DNA of 64,000 bases from Altericroceibacterium xinjiangense (GTDB taxonomy: Bacteria > Pseudomonadota > Alphaproteobacteria > Sphingomonadales > Sphingomonadaceae): assembly GCF_003958635.1 (NCBI RefSeq), contig NZ_RSEK01000003.1, forward strand, positions 248,001 to 312,000, in the 5' to 3' direction. Positions 16,721 through 26,898 of the stretch are shown piece after piece. A model generated the notes under the pieces. The model did not search any database and was not told the origin of the DNA. It worked only from the letters and a program-made list of their open reading frames with translations. The translations under genes and the position numbers were made by a program. The first letter of the stretch is position 1; every line of letters begins with the position of its first letter.

Positions 16721-18949
16721 TCATTCGGCCGCTTCGCTTCCTGCACTCTCCGCCAGCGGGTGGAGTGCAAAGCGCAGTGTCACGCGCGTTCCGCCACCGG
16801 GAGCGGGTGCAAAGCCCATATCTCCCGAATGCTCCTCGACAATCTTGTTCACGATCGCGAGGCCGAGCCCGGTGCCCTTTTCCCGCGTCGTGAAGTAGGG
16901 TTCCAGGATCCGCTCCCCGCCCTTTGGCAAGCCGATGCCGTTGTCGGACACGGTCACCGTCAAATACTGGTCATCGGCTGCGACTTCCACTGCGATCGCT
17001 CCGCGATAGTCCGCTTCCTGCTGGCGCGCGCGCGCTTCGACCGCTTCGCTGGCGTTCTTCAGCACGTTGGTCATCGCCTGGCCGAACTGATGCCGGTCGC
17101 ATTCCACTTGAGGAATGTCGCCATGCGCAGTGAACCGGAAATCGATCCCGGACCGGGCCACTTCCTGAAGGAACAGGGCCTGGCGGACGAGGTCGACGGG
17201 ATTTTCATGCCGGAACACCGGCTTCGGCAGCCGAGCGAAGGAGGAAAACTCATCCACCATCTTCCTCAGGCCTCCAACCTGGCGAATGATCGTGCTGGTC
17301 AGTTCCTCAAACAGTTCGCCGTCCGTCTGGATCTGCTTACGGTAGCGGCGGTTAAGCCGTTCGGTCGCGAGCTGGATCGGGGTTAGCGGATTCTTGATCT
17401 CGTGCGCGATCCTGCGCGCGACATCGGACCACGCGGCGCGCCGCTGATCCAGCAATTGCCGGGTAATGTCCTCGAAAGTGATCACACAGCCTTCCGTGGC
17501 GGGGGACAGCTTGACCGCCAGCGTCAGCAATTCGCCAGACCGGTCATACTGGACAAGGCCGGTGCCCTTCCCGCTTTTCAGAAGGACATCGATTTCCGGT
17601 GCTATATCCTCCAGCTTCATGCCCACCGACGCAGGGCCAGTGCTGCCGAGGAGCAGTTCCTGGGCCGAGCTGTTCATCAGCAGGATAAGCCCGCTCCGAT
17701 CAATTGAGACAATCCCCGCCGTGATCGACTCGAGCACCGCCTCGATGAAGGCTCTCCGCTCATCCAGCTGACGGTTGGCGCCGACCAGCGCGGTGTTCTG
17801 CTGCTGGATCTGCGATGTCATCCGGTTGAAAGCGCGGTTGAGCAGCCCGATTTCGTCCGGCCCGGTGCGTCCCTCTACCCGGACGGCGTAGTTGCCGCCG
17901 CCTACCTCGCGGGCCACGCCGACAAGCTGCGTCAGCGGCCGCACCTGACGGTCAGCGAAGCGCAGGGCAAACCACACCGACAGCCACACAAGGGCAAGGG
18001 ACACAGCGAACAGCGCCAGATTGAACCGCAACTGCAGGGTCCGCGTGCTGGCGGTAAGAGCCTCATAGGCCTGTAGCACGCTTTGGGCGCGCTTCCACTG
18101 GCTCAGCGCCCGGACATCGGAATCGCGCGCGTTGTAAAGATACAGCCCGGCTTCCCGGTCGATCGGAGTAACGGCTTCGATCCGGTCCTGACTTGCCTTG
18201 ACCACAACCGGCTCACCGGCCTTGAGCGAGGCTATGATCTCGGGTGAAACGCGTTGGGGATCGGAGTTCTCGTCCGGATCGACGATGCCGACGATGCGCA
18301 GTTCGCCCGAAGGCTCCTGCTGCAAAATCGCGCTTTTACTCAGCTTGCGGTAAAGCACATGAAGGGAGTAGTCCTCCGCGAAGTCCGGGCTCGTGATTGG
18401 CTCCCGCTGGAGGTAGAATCGCAAGTCGCTGGCCATCGCCACGGTTTCGTTGCCGACATCCCGCTGGTTCTGGTCATAGTAGCCGCGCGCCAGATGATTG
18501 GCGTTTTCCACGATCCCGCGAGAGGAATCGGAAAACCAGAACTCCACGCCGGACTGGAACATGATGCTGGCGAACAAGGCGACCAGCAAGGTCGGGATCG
18601 CGGCCACCAGCGAGAAGAAGAACACCAGACGTACGTGCAGCCGGGCCGTCTTGTCGCCGGCCTTGCGGATTGCGAGCCGTCGGCCTCGCAGCACCAGAAG
18701 CGCCATCGCGGGGATCAGCGTGCCGATCAGCAGCGCCGCTGCCTGGCCGGACGGCATCAGCCCCGTGCGCGGCGATTCCGAAAGCGCAAGATAGGACGCC
18801 CCGGCCATCGTCAGCAGGCCGACACCGGCAAGGATCTCAAGCCAAGCGTACAGGTTTATCCGGCGCGCGGCCACCAGGGCATGGCGCCGCCAGCGCGGTG
18901 TGCGCCTTACCGGTCCGATCATTTCGGCAGCTGGCACGGGGTTGCCCAT
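16721..18949 (-). CDS. ntrY: Sensor histidine kinase NtrY
   Basis: A 742-residue membrane kinase. Three N-terminal hydrophobic helices precede a periplasmic domain (about 130-280). A fourth helix (LALFAVSLALVWLSVWF) leads to a HAMP, a PAS domain, the HisKA box [13 protein letters not shown] and the ATPase boxes (NVLKNASEAV; DNGIGLP; GTGLGLAIVNKIV). I start at ATG 18947-18949 (MGNPVPAAEM); a longer frame from 19036 would overlap ntrC. It senses an extracytoplasmic or redox/nitrogen cue and phosphorylates NtrX. Confidence 0.92.
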   Translation of the reverse strand: MGNPVPAAEMIGPVRRTPRWRRHALVAARRINLYAWLEILAGVGLLTMAGASYLALSESPRTGLMPSGQAAALLIGTLIPAMALLVLRGRRLAIRKAGDKTARLHVRLVFFFSLVAAIPTLLVALFASIMFQSGVEFWFSDSSRGIVENANHLARGYYDQNQRDVGNETVAMASDLRFYLQREPITSPDFAEDYSLHVLYRKLSKSAILQQEPSGELRIVGIVDPDENSDPQRVSPEIIASLKAGEPVVVKASQDRIEAVTPIDREAGLYLYNARDSDVRALSQWKRAQSVLQAYEALTASTRTLQLRFNLALFAVSLALVWLSVWFALRFADRQVRPLTQLVGVAREVGGGNYAVRVEGRTGPDEIGLLNRAFNRMTSQIQQQNTALVGANRQLDERRAFIEAVLESITAGIVSIDRSGLILLMNSSAQELLLGSTGPASVGMKLEDIAPEIDVLLKSGKGTGLVQYDRSGELLTLAVKLSPATEGCVITFEDITRQLLDQRRAAWSDVARRIAHEIKNPLTPIQLATERLNRRYRKQIQTDGELFEELTSTIIRQVGGLRKMVDEFSSFARLPKPVFRHENPVDLVRQALFLQEVARSGIDFRFTAHGDIPQVECDRHQFGQAMTNVLKNASEAVEARARQQEADYRGAIAVEVAADDQYLTVTVSDNGIGLPKGGERILEPYFTTREKGTGLGLAIVNKIVEEHSGDMGFAPAPGGGTRVTLRFALHPLAESAGSEAAE

Positions 18950-18998
18950 CGTTGCGGAGTTACAACGGGCCTGTTGCCCATTTGCAAGCTGTTTGTGA

Positions 18999-20408
18999 TC
19001 AGGGCCGGCGGGAATTTCGGTCCGGGTCAATCGCAAGGTCGGACAACCGCTTTCTCAGGGTATTGCGGTTGATCCCAAGTACCTGAGCCGCCTTCAGTTG
19101 ATTGCCGCCGGTTTCTTCCAGCACTCGCTCGAACAACGGACGTTCGAAGGCCGCGAGTGCAGAGTGGTACAGCGTCCCCGGCGCAGGAGCCGCCTCGGCC
19201 AGCCAGCGGTCGAGTGCACCGGCGATACTCCCTTGTACCGGTGCAGGCGAAGCGTCGGGGATTTCTTCCAGCAACGCAGAAATCGCTGCGGCGTCGACTG
19301 TCTCCTCCCTGGCGAGCAGAGCCAGCCGGTAGGCGAAGTTGCGCAGCTCGCGTACATTGCCGCGCCACGGCAGGGAGCGCAGCAGCTCGCCGCCTTCCGC
19401 CGCCAGCCGCCGCGACGGCAGCCCTTCTTCGGCAGCCTGATGCAGGAAGTGGTGAGTCAGCGGCTCGATGTCGTCCAGCCGATCCCGCAGCGGTGGCAGG
19501 TGTATCGGCACTACGTTGAGGCGGTAGAACAAGTCCTCCCGAAATCGCCCGTCGGCGATCATCGGGGCGAGATCGCGATTAGTCGCAGCGATGACTCGAA
19601 TGTCGATCGCGATTTCATCGCGCGCCCCCACCCGCCGAATTCGACTGGACTGAAGTGCACGCAGCAGCCGGGTCTGTGCTTCGGCCGGCATGTCGCCGAT
19701 CTCGTCGAGAAACAACGTTCCGCCGTTCGCCTGCTCGAACTTGCCGATGCTGCGAGTAACCGCCCCGGTGAAGGCGCCCTTCTCGTGCCCGAACAACTCG
19801 CTTTCGATCAGCTCCCGCGGGATCGCTGCGGTGTTTACAGCGACGAACGGGCCATCCTTGCGGTGCCCCAGCTGGTGGATCGCTTCGGCCACGAGTTCCT
19901 TGCCCGTCCCGGATTCGCCGAGGATGAGTACGCTCAGGTCATTGCGCAGCACCCGAGTGATCATCCGGTAGACATCCTGCATCGCCGGGCTGCGGCCGAT
20001 CAGCGGCAGGGTTTCGGGTTGCGGGTCGGATGCCGTTGTGGCGTTTTTCCGCTCCGACGCCTGCAGGGCGGCACGAACAAGCTCGTCCAGGTCGAACGGC
20101 TTGGGAAAGTATTCGAACGCACCCGTGTCGCTGGCGCGAACTGCCGTGTCGAGCGTGTTCTGCGCCGAGAGAATTATGATGGGCAGATCGGGGCACGCGC
20201 TGCGGACATCCGGCAGGGTGGCGATACCGTCACCGTCTTCCAGCATCACGTCCGTCAGCATCACGTCGTAGCGATGGCGAGCCAGCAGCCCATCCCGCAG
20301 GCGGATTGCCCCACAGCAATCGACTTCGAAGCCTTCGGCCCGAAGCGCTGCGGTGATGATCCTGGCGATGGCGGGGTCGTCTTCTACCAGCAAGGCACGC
20401 CTGGTCAT
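18999..20408 (-). CDS. ntrC: Nitrogen regulation response regulator NtrC (sigma-54 activator)
   Basis: A 469-residue activator of nitrogen-starvation promoters. The receiver domain has phospho-acceptor D53 (MLTDVML). The AAA+ domain has Walker A GESGTGKE, an intact GAFTGA loop (EKGAFTGAV) and Walker B GTLFLDEIGDMP. A Fis-type DNA-binding domain ends the protein (NQLKAAQVLGINRNTLRKRL). The intact GAFTGA contrasts with the neighbouring NtrX. It is 16 bases downstream of ntrB. Confidence 0.95.
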   Translation of the reverse strand: MTRRALLVEDDPAIARIITAALRAEGFEVDCCGAIRLRDGLLARHRYDVMLTDVMLEDGDGIATLPDVRSACPDLPIIILSAQNTLDTAVRASDTGAFEYFPKPFDLDELVRAALQASERKNATTASDPQPETLPLIGRSPAMQDVYRMITRVLRNDLSVLILGESGTGKELVAEAIHQLGHRKDGPFVAVNTAAIPRELIESELFGHEKGAFTGAVTRSIGKFEQANGGTLFLDEIGDMPAEAQTRLLRALQSSRIRRVGARDEIAIDIRVIAATNRDLAPMIADGRFREDLFYRLNVVPIHLPPLRDRLDDIEPLTHHFLHQAAEEGLPSRRLAAEGGELLRSLPWRGNVRELRNFAYRLALLAREETVDAAAISALLEEIPDASPAPVQGSIAGALDRWLAEAAPAPGTLYHSALAAFERPLFERVLEETGGNQLKAAQVLGINRNTLRKRLSDLAIDPDRNSRRP

Positions 20409-20424
20409 TCGGAGGGTCCTCGTC

Positions 20425-21471
20425 TCATTGGGCCGTCGGCAGGTGCACGCGGAAGTGCGTCTGCCCCTTTCCTTCGTCCCGGTCGTGGCTGACGCGCCCG
20501 CTCATGTCCCGCACGAGCTTGTTCACCAGCGCCAGGCCCAGGCCCTGCCCATTCTGCTTGCTGGAGACGAACGGTTCGAAGATGTGACCGCGCAAGGCGG
20601 CATCGATCCCGGGGCCATTGTCGCTCACCTGGATTTCAATCGGCAATTGCACCGGCTGTCCCAGCCGGATCAAGTTCACCACCAGGCCGCTGACGAACCG
20701 GGTTCGGATGACGATTTCCGGATTGCGCACGCCCCGGCAGGCGTCCCGCGCGTTGACCAGCAGATTGACCATCACCTGGACCAGCGCCCCTTCGTTGGCG
20801 AGGACTCGCGGAAGCGACGGATCAAACTCCTCCCGCACCGGGACGGACCCATCGGCGGCCCGCAAAGTGGCGCAGGCTCGCCGGATCGCTTCATGCAGGT
20901 TCACCGGCCCAACCGGTTCTGGCTGTTCGCGCCCCAAGCGCTGCATCCGGTCGATCAGCTGCGCGATCCGATCCACTTCGTCCACCACGATGCTGGTCAG
21001 CGCACGGTCGCTCTCCTCTAGATTGCGGGCGAGCAACTGGGCGGCCCCACGGATGGCCGACAGCGGATTCTTGATCTCGTGCGCCAGAACGGCAGGGCCG
21101 CGCAGGGCCCCCTGCGCCTTGCCTTCCATCAAGTCCCCCTGCCCCGCATCCGACAGCGTCACGATACGCCACCCGGCGGAGTGAGGCAGGGGCGACATCG
21201 TCAGGTTGACCTCGAGCACCCGCTCGCCGACGCGGATCTCGAGCGAGCGAGCCGCGATCTGTGCGTCCCCTTCCTCCAGCTTTTCGCGCACGCGTTGCTC
21301 TCCGGGCTCGAACACGGCGAACAAGGATTGCCCGATGAGACGGCGCGCGCTGATGCCGAGCAGGTTCTCGGCCGCGGGATTGACTTCGCGGATCACCAGG
21401 TCAGGCGAAAGCAGGATCAGCGCGAAAGTCAGCCCGGCGATCTGCTCTCGCGCATCGGGGGCCTGGATCAC
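20425..21471 (-). CDS. ntrB: Nitrogen sensor kinase NtrB
   Basis: A 348-residue soluble kinase that phosphorylates or dephosphorylates NtrC under control of PII. A PAS domain (1-110) is followed by HisKA with [19 protein letters not shown] and HATPase_c with [15 protein letters not shown] and [13 protein letters not shown]. It has no membrane segments. It starts at GTG 21471, which overlaps the dusB stop (GTGA), so it is translationally coupled to dusB. Confidence 0.95.
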   Translation of the reverse strand: MIQAPDAREQIAGLTFALILLSPDLVIREVNPAAENLLGISARRLIGQSLFAVFEPGEQRVREKLEEGDAQIAARSLEIRVGERVLEVNLTMSPLPHSAGWRIVTLSDAGQGDLMEGKAQGALRGPAVLAHEIKNPLSAIRGAAQLLARNLEESDRALTSIVVDEVDRIAQLIDRMQRLGREQPEPVGPVNLHEAIRRACATLRAADGSVPVREEFDPSLPRVLANEGALVQVMVNLLVNARDACRGVRNPEIVIRTRFVSGLVVNLIRLGQPVQLPIEIQVSDNGPGIDAALRGHIFEPFVSSKQNGQGLGLALVNKLVRDMSGRVSHDRDEGKGQTHFRVHLPTAQ

Positions 21472-22493
21472 GCGGCCTGACGCTGGAGAAAAGGCTCATA
21501 GAACCGTTCCAGTTCGCCAAGCACTTGATCGGCATCGTCAATGAAGTTCACGTAGTTTCTGAACTCAGCCGACCCATGGAGGCCCTTGGTGTACCAGCCG
21601 AGGTGCTTGCGGGCGATGCGGACTCCGGCTTCTTTGCCATAATGGTTGAGCATCGATCGGTAATGCTCTGTGAGTACGGCATATTGTTCTGCATACCCCG
21701 GCGCGGGCAACCGTTCGCCAGTCTTCCACCAGTGCATGACCTGCCCCAGTAGCCAGGGTTTGCCATACGCGCCGCGCCCGATCATCACGCCGTCGGCGCC
21801 GCTCTGCTCCAGCGCGTCGGCTGCGTCGTCGATCCCGCAGATGTCGCCGTTGACGATCACCGGGATAGACACGGCGTCCTTCACTTTGCGGATGAACGCC
21901 CAGTCGGCGCTGCCCTTGTACATCTGGTTGCGCGTGCGGCCGTGGACGGTGATCATCTTCACCCCCAGATCTTCCGCGATGCGCGCCAGTTCGGGCGCGT
22001 TGAGGCTGGCATGATCCCACCCCATCCGCATCTTGACCGTGACGGGAACGGAGACAGCTTTCACCGTGGCCTCCATCAGCCGGATCGCAAGCGGCACCTC
22101 CCGCATCAAGGCTGATCCGGCGAAGCCGTTCACCACCTTGCGCACCGGGCAGCCGAAATTGATATCAATGATCGCGGCGCCGCGATCCTCATTGAGCCGA
22201 GCGGCTTCCGCCATGGAAGAAGGATCGCACCCGACGAGCTGCATCGAGACGGGTTCCTCGATCGCGTCCCAAGCAGTCTTCTGCAGCGACTGACGGGTTT
22301 CGCGGATCATCGCTTCGCTCGCGATCATCTCCGTCACGTTGAGACCTGAGCCGTACCGGCGCACGAGCGTACGAAACGGCAAGTCGGTCACGCCGGTCAT
22401 GGGGGCGAGCACGACAGGGCAATCGATCCGGATTGGGCCGACGTCGATCGGCTTCAGCGCCGGCGGAGGTGGAAGCGGGGTCATCTGTGTCAT
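21468..22493 (-). CDS. dusB: tRNA-dihydrouridine synthase (DusB/NifR3 type)
   Basis: A 341-residue FMN TIM-barrel enzyme that reduces uridines in tRNA D-loops. It has the N-terminal [13 protein letters not shown] flavin site, the catalytic-Cys segment [17 protein letters not shown], the [11 protein letters not shown] loop, NGDI and the [10 protein letters not shown] phosphate site. The ATG at 22493 is chosen because residues upstream are not family-like. It heads the dusB-ntrBC-ntrYX-hfq-hflX run; the nifR3-ntrBC order is classic for alphaproteobacteria. It is divergent from ispDF, with 67 bases between the starts. Confidence 0.94.
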   Translation of the reverse strand: MTQMTPLPPPPALKPIDVGPIRIDCPVVLAPMTGVTDLPFRTLVRRYGSGLNVTEMIASEAMIRETRQSLQKTAWDAIEEPVSMQLVGCDPSSMAEAARLNEDRGAAIIDINFGCPVRKVVNGFAGSALMREVPLAIRLMEATVKAVSVPVTVKMRMGWDHASLNAPELARIAEDLGVKMITVHGRTRNQMYKGSADWAFIRKVKDAVSIPVIVNGDICGIDDAADALEQSGADGVMIGRGAYGKPWLLGQVMHWWKTGERLPAPGYAEQYAVLTEHYRSMLNHYGKEAGVRIARKHLGWYTKGLHGSAEFRNYVNFIDDADQVLGELERFYEPFLQRQAA

Positions 22494-22560
22494 GTGCCTA
22501 AAATATGGGCAGGCGCATAGAAGATTGCGAGGGGTGCCGCAAGCCGCTAGCGGGCCCGCC

Positions 22561-23709
22561 ATGGCCCCTTCCCCAACGCAGCCGGTATGCTTTGCCGCCG
22601 TGATCGTCGCCGCCGGCAAGGGGCTGCGAGCCGGTCAGCCCATCCCGAAACAGTTCGCCTTGTGGCGCGGCAAGCCAGTAGTGCGGCATTCCGCTGAATC
22701 GCTCCACTTGGCCGGAGCCAATCCGATCATTGTCGCCATTCCCGAAGGCGCAGAGCAAGTGGCAGCCGAGGCGCTGGCGGGGATCCCGGTGCGCCTCGTA
22801 ATTGGCGGCGCCACGCGGCAGGAGTCCGTCTGCCGGGCGCTTGAAAACCTGAGTGCAGACGCGCCGCACCATGTCCTTATCCACGATGCCGCGCGTCCCA
22901 AGTTGCCGCTGGCGGTGACCGGACGCCTGCTGGACGCGCTCAGCGAACATCCAGGGGCCATTCCCGTTTTACCTGTGGTCGATAGTCTTGCCCGATTTCA
23001 GGATGGCTTGATGGCTGGAACCGCCGCGCGTGAGGAACTGCGCCGGGTGCAGACCCCGCAGGCATTCCGCTTCCAGGACATACTTGCCGCCCATCGCGGT
23101 TGGCGCAGCGACCGGGACGCGGGCGACGACGCGCAAGTGCTCGCCGCGGCGGGGCAGACGGTGGCGCTGATTGAGGGAGACGAACGGCTGCGCAAGTTGA
23201 CCTATGCCGAGGACTTTATGGCGGCAGCACCCGAAGCCCGCACCGGGATCGGCTTCGATGTCCACCGCCTGGTGGACGGGGAGGAACTGTGGCTGGCGGG
23301 GCTGCTGATCCCGCACGCCAAGGGACTTTCCGGTCACAGCGACGCCGATGTGGCGCTGCACGCGGTGGTGGACGCCTTGCTGGGGGCGGCGGCGCTGGGC
23401 GATATCGGCCAGCATTTCCCGCCCAGCGATCCGCGATGGAAGGGCGCGCGCTCCGACCAGTTCGTCGAACATGCCGTCAGGCTGCTTGACGAGGCCGGCT
23501 ATCGGGTCGGCAACGTCGATCTGACGATTATCTGCGAAGCGCCCAAGATCGGTCCTCACCGCGATGCGATGCGGACGAAACTTGCCGCTCTCCTGCGCGT
23601 TGAGGCGAAACAGGTAAGTGTGAAGGCGACCACCACCGAACGGCTTGGATTCACCGGCCGCGGCGAAGGGATCGCCGCACAGGCGATCGCGACAGTGCTG
23701 CGCGGCTGA
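22561..23709 (+). CDS. ispDF: Bifunctional IspD/IspF of the MEP isoprenoid pathway
   Basis: A 382-residue fusion. The IspD half (about 1-220) forms CDP-methylerythritol and has the N-terminal [12 protein letters not shown] nucleotide-binding motif, HDAARP and [10 protein letters not shown]. The IspF half (about 228-382) makes the cyclodiphosphate and has GIGFDVHRL with the metal Asp/His, [29 protein letters not shown], and a final [21 protein letters not shown]. The CDP-ME kinase IspE is not here. The fusion is normal for alphaproteobacteria. Confidence 0.96.
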   Translation: MAPSPTQPVCFAAVIVAAGKGLRAGQPIPKQFALWRGKPVVRHSAESLHLAGANPIIVAIPEGAEQVAAEALAGIPVRLVIGGATRQESVCRALENLSADAPHHVLIHDAARPKLPLAVTGRLLDALSEHPGAIPVLPVVDSLARFQDGLMAGTAAREELRRVQTPQAFRFQDILAAHRGWRSDRDAGDDAQVLAAAGQTVALIEGDERLRKLTYAEDFMAAAPEARTGIGFDVHRLVDGEELWLAGLLIPHAKGLSGHSDADVALHAVVDALLGAAALGDIGQHFPPSDPRWKGARSDQFVEHAVRLLDEAGYRVGNVDLTIICEAPKIGPHRDAMRTKLAALLRVEAKQVSVKATTTERLGFTGRGEGIAAQAIATVLRG

Positions 23710-23721
23710 GACGAGGAACGG

Positions 23722-24261
23722 ATGAAAGCGAAGATTCTGGCAGCGGCGGGTGCTGCGGCCCTGACGGTCCAGCCGCAAATAGCAGCGGCGCAAGCTTGCC
23801 TTTCACAGCCGGAAATCGCAGCGATCACTGTCTACGCGGTTCCGCCGGTGCTCGCGGGAGTGCAGGCGAAGTGCGGCGCGGAACTGCGGCCCGACGGCTT
23901 TCTTGCTCAGGAGGGGCCGGGTCTTTCCTCCCGCTATGCCGCACTGGCACCGCAGAACTGGCAGGTCGCCCGCAGCGCGCTGATGAAAATCGCGGAGAGC
24001 GCGCCGTCGCAAACAGCTGAGCAGCGCCAAATCTTTTCAACCTTGCGCCAGTTGCCCGACCAGGCGGTCCGCCCCGTGCTCGACGCATTGATCGTGCAGA
24101 AGCTCACGGAAGCCATCCAGCTTTCCAGCTGCGCCCAGATCGAGCGCGGGATATCTCTGCTCGCCCCCCTCGACCCGGCCCAGACAGGAGCGATAACGGC
24201 GTTCGTCCTTTCGCTCGTAAAGCCGGATGAGTTCCCGATCTGCGATCCTGCCCAGCCGTGA
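23722..24261 (+). CDS. Exported protein of unknown function
   Basis: A 179-residue protein with a signal peptide (MKAKILAAAGAAALTVQPQIAAAQA). The mature part has four Cys, suggesting two disulfides (ACLS, KCGAE, SSCAQI, PICDP). It is predicted helical, with no domain I can name. An AGGAACGG site precedes the ATG and it lies 12 bases after ispDF. Its stop overlaps the GTG of pncC. It is probably periplasmic; the function is unknown. Confidence 0.7.
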   Translation: MKAKILAAAGAAALTVQPQIAAAQACLSQPEIAAITVYAVPPVLAGVQAKCGAELRPDGFLAQEGPGLSSRYAALAPQNWQVARSALMKIAESAPSQTAEQRQIFSTLRQLPDQAVRPVLDALIVQKLTEAIQLSSCAQIERGISLLAPLDPAQTGAITAFVLSLVKPDEFPICDPAQP

Positions 24262-24755
24262 CCGCTTCGCTTCTCCCGCCCGAAATTTACGACCTCGCGT
24301 GCAGGGTAGTGACGGAGAACGCGGCTGCAGGGCGAACGATTGCACTTGCGGAAAGCTGCACCGGAGGACTGGTCGCCGCGGCCATCACTGAAGTGCCGGG
24401 TTCTTCCGCCGTGCTCGACCGATCGTTTGTCACCTATTCCAATGAGGCCAAGCAGCAGATGCTCGGCGTGGCCGAGGACCTGATCGCCACCTTCGGCGCG
24501 GTTTCCATCGCTTGCGTCTACGCGATGGCGACCGGCGCGCTCGAGCACAGCAATGCGGACATCGCGATTGCCATCAGCGGCATCGCCGGCCCCGGGGGCG
24601 GGACCGATCAGAAGCCGGTCGGAACCGTGGTGTTCGCCCGCGCGGTCCGCGGCCAGGAAGACCCGGAAGCGGAATCGAAAGCCTTCGACGCGACTGACCG
24701 CGCCGAGGTGCGCCGTCAGGCGACGCTTTGCGCGCTGGAGCTTTTGTTGCCGTAA
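24258..24755 (+). CDS. pncC: Nicotinamide-nucleotide amidohydrolase (CinA C-terminal type)
   Basis: A 165-residue stand-alone CinA C-terminal domain that deamidates NMN to NaMN in pyridine-nucleotide salvage. The catalytic Ser33 lies in LAESCTGGLVAAAIT. Further family motifs are FVTYSNEAKQQMLGV, AMATGAL and ISGIAGPGGGTDQKPVGTVVFA. It starts at GTG overlapping the upstream gene (GTGA). Its last 40 bases overlap the 3' end of ratA on the opposite strand. Confidence 0.92.
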   Translation: MTASLLPPEIYDLACRVVTENAAAGRTIALAESCTGGLVAAAITEVPGSSAVLDRSFVTYSNEAKQQMLGVAEDLIATFGAVSIACVYAMATGALEHSNADIAIAISGIAGPGGGTDQKPVGTVVFARAVRGQEDPEAESKAFDATDRAEVRRQATLCALELLLP

Positions 24756-25177
24756 AGTTCGTCCGCGCGTGTCTCGAACGCGTTGACCATCTTGCGGAAT
24801 GCCCGGTCGAAGTACTGGCCGGCAATCATCTCGAACATCTTGTTCTTGAACGCGAAATCTACGTTGAAGTCGATTTCGCAGCCACCATCCTCCAGCGGTC
24901 GGAAAACCCAGTGGTTATCCAGGTCCCGCAGCGGTCCGTCCACGTACTGAACACGGATCGAGTGCGGACGGTCCTTTTCCACTCGCGACGTGAATTTTTC
25001 ACGCAGTGCCTTGAAGCCGACCAGCATGTCGGCAACCATCGCATTCTCCCCATCAGATCGAACGCGGGTGGCGATGACCCACGGAAGGAATTCCGGGTAC
25101 CGATCCACGTCCGCGACGAGATCGAACATCTGCTCCGCACTGTAGGGGAGACGGCGAGTTTCCTGAATTCCGGGCAT
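24716..25177 (-). CDS. RatA/Coq10 family START-domain protein
   Basis: A 153-residue SRPBCC helix-grip protein with the family opening RRLPYSAEQMFDLVADVDRYPEFLPWV and a final long helix (FDRAFRKMVNAFETRADELY). Members bind ubiquinone or other hydrophobic ligands (Coq10-like); the toxin name RatA comes from E. coli and may not reflect function here. It overlaps the lipA stop by one base (TGATG) and is thus coupled to lipA. The 3' ends of ratA and pncC overlap tail to tail by 40 bases. Confidence 0.88.
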   Translation of the reverse strand: MPGIQETRRLPYSAEQMFDLVADVDRYPEFLPWVIATRVRSDGENAMVADMLVGFKALREKFTSRVEKDRPHSIRVQYVDGPLRDLDNHWVFRPLEDGGCEIDFNVDFAFKNKMFEMIAGQYFDRAFRKMVNAFETRADELYGNKSSSAQSVA

Positions 25178-26109
25178 CAGCTCTTCCCCTTCAGCTTGTT
25201 CAGCCTGGCTTCGCGAGCAGAGCGCATTTGGGCAAAATCCTCCCCCGCATGATAGCTGGAGCGAGTGAGCGGGCTGGAGGCGACCTGCAGGAACCCCTTG
25301 GCCCGGGCGACCGCGCCATAGGCCTCGAACGTCTTGGGAGGTACGAATTCCTCGACCTTGGCGTGCTTAGGTGTGGGCTGGAGGTACTGGCCCATGGTCA
25401 GGAAGTCGACATCGGCGGAGCGCATGTCGTCCATCACCTGGTGCACTTCCAGACGCGCCTCACCCAGGCCGAGCATCACGCCCGACTTGGTGAAGATCAG
25501 CGGATCATGCGCTTTCACTTCCTCCAGCAGGCGGAGGGAAGCGTAGTAGCGGGCACCCGGGCGGATCGTCGGGTAAAGCCGCGGCACGGTTTCAAGGTTG
25601 TGGTTGTAGACGTCCGGCCGTGCGGCGCAGATCGCTTCCACCGCTGCACGCATCTTCCCGCGGAAATCGGGCGTCAGGATCTCGATCGTAGTCGCGGGGG
25701 TTTCGCGCCGCAACGCCTCTATCACGCGGACGAACTGCCCTGCCCCGCCATCGGGCAGATCGTCCCGATCGACTGAGGTCACCACGATGTGTTCCAGCCC
25801 CAGCCGGGCCGCGGCGGCAGCGACGTGTTCCGGTTCAAGCGGATCGACCGCGCCGGGCATCCCGGTTTTGACGTTGCAGAATGCGCAGGCCCGGGTGCAG
25901 GTATCGCCCAGGATCATCACCGTGGCGTGCTTCTTGGTCCAGCACTCCCCGATGTTGGGGCAGGCGGCTTCCTCGCACACCGTGTTGAGATTCAACTCGC
26001 GCATCAAGGCGCGCGTTTCGTGATAGCCTTTGCTCACCGGGGCCTTCACCCGGATCCAGTCGGGTTTACGCCGGGGCTCGGGCCGCGGGGCTGCAGACAT
26101 GTCGTTCAT
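25177..26109 (-). CDS. lipA: Lipoyl synthase
   Basis: A 310-residue radical-SAM enzyme that inserts two sulfurs into octanoyl-lipoyl domains such as that of PdhC. The auxiliary cluster cysteines are in [12 protein letters not shown], the SAM-cluster CxxxCxxC is in TRACAFC, and the C-terminal RSSY motif ([12 protein letters not shown]) is present. ATG 26109 (MNDMSAAP) is used; ATG 26100 is also possible. It is divergent from the carbonic anhydrase gene. Confidence 0.95.
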   Translation of the reverse strand: MNDMSAAPRPEPRRKPDWIRVKAPVSKGYHETRALMRELNLNTVCEEAACPNIGECWTKKHATVMILGDTCTRACAFCNVKTGMPGAVDPLEPEHVAAAAARLGLEHIVVTSVDRDDLPDGGAGQFVRVIEALRRETPATTIEILTPDFRGKMRAAVEAICAARPDVYNHNLETVPRLYPTIRPGARYYASLRLLEEVKAHDPLIFTKSGVMLGLGEARLEVHQVMDDMRSADVDFLTMGQYLQPTPKHAKVEEFVPPKTFEAYGAVARAKGFLQVASSPLTRSSYHAGEDFAQMRSAREARLNKLKGKS

Positions 26110-26161
26110 CACCGCCCACTTAGGCAAGGCCCTTGCCAGAGGCAATCCTGCTCGGCATCAT

Positions 26162-26818
26162 ATGGGCATGAGCATAACCCCAAGTCTAGAACTCGCCGGC
26201 CTTGTTGAAGGCTACCGCCGCTTTCGCGAAAGCGCATGGAATCCCCGCCAGGAACGCTGGGCCGCGTTGGGCGAAGGACAAGAGCCCCGCGTGATGGTGA
26301 TCGCCTGTTCCGACAGCCGGGTCGACCCTGCGCAGATTTTCGACGTCGATCCCGGCGACATCTTTGTTGTCCGCAACGTTGCGGCCATGGTGCCGCCGTT
26401 CGAAACGACGCCCGGCCACCACGGCGTTTCGGCCGCGCTGGAATTCGCCGTACAGGCACTGAAGGTGCGGGAAATCGTGGTCATGGGTCACGGAAAGTGC
26501 GGCGGGTGCAAGGCCGCGCTCACGCAGGAGCTTCATGGCACCGAACCGGGCCGTGGCGGCTTCATTGTCGACTGGATCGGCCTGCTGGATGGGGCGCGTG
26601 AGTCGGTGGTGCGGGAATACGGCACCGAAGGGCGCGATGCGGAACGCGCAATGGAGCAAGCCGGGGTCAAGGCCAGCCTGGCGAACCTGCGCACCTTCCC
26701 TTGCGTGCATGAGCTGGAAAGCCGGGGCAAGCTGAAGCTGCGGGGGGCTTTCTTCGCAATTTCGGACGGCGTTCTGCACCTGCTGGACGAAGACACCGGG
26801 GAATACTCCCCGGCCTGA
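26162..26818 (+). CDS. Beta-class carbonic anhydrase
   Basis: A 218-residue zinc enzyme that interconverts CO2 and bicarbonate. The zinc ligands are C49 and D51 in ACSDSRVDP, with H110 and C113 in GHGKCGGC, plus RNVA and the EFAVQALKV helix of the beta class. Two closely spaced in-frame ATGs (26162, 26168) have no clear ribosome site, so the start is uncertain by two residues. A strong hairpin follows the stop. Confidence 0.93.
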   Translation: MGMSITPSLELAGLVEGYRRFRESAWNPRQERWAALGEGQEPRVMVIACSDSRVDPAQIFDVDPGDIFVVRNVAAMVPPFETTPGHHGVSAALEFAVQALKVREIVVMGHGKCGGCKAALTQELHGTEPGRGGFIVDWIGLLDGARESVVREYGTEGRDAERAMEQAGVKASLANLRTFPCVHELESRGKLKLRGAFFAISDGVLHLLDEDTGEYSPA

Positions 26819-26825
26819 CGCATCG

Positions 26826-26851
26826 AAGAGGCTGCCTTCGGGCAGCCTCTT
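26826..26851 (+). terminator. Hairpin terminator after the carbonic anhydrase gene
   Basis: A perfect 11-bp stem (AAGAGGCTGCC / GGCAGCCTCTT) closes on a TTCG tetraloop, starting seven bases after the stop. The T tract is very short, so termination may be partly factor dependent. Confidence 0.75.
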
Positions 26852-26898
26852 GCCCGCGCGTCCCTTGCCACTTCGGGACCACGGGCTATGGAGCCGCG

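Noticed and set aside
15709-16893. 394-codon plus-strand frame opposite ntrX
   Set aside because: Mirror of ntrX codon bias; no start site and no domain-like sequence.
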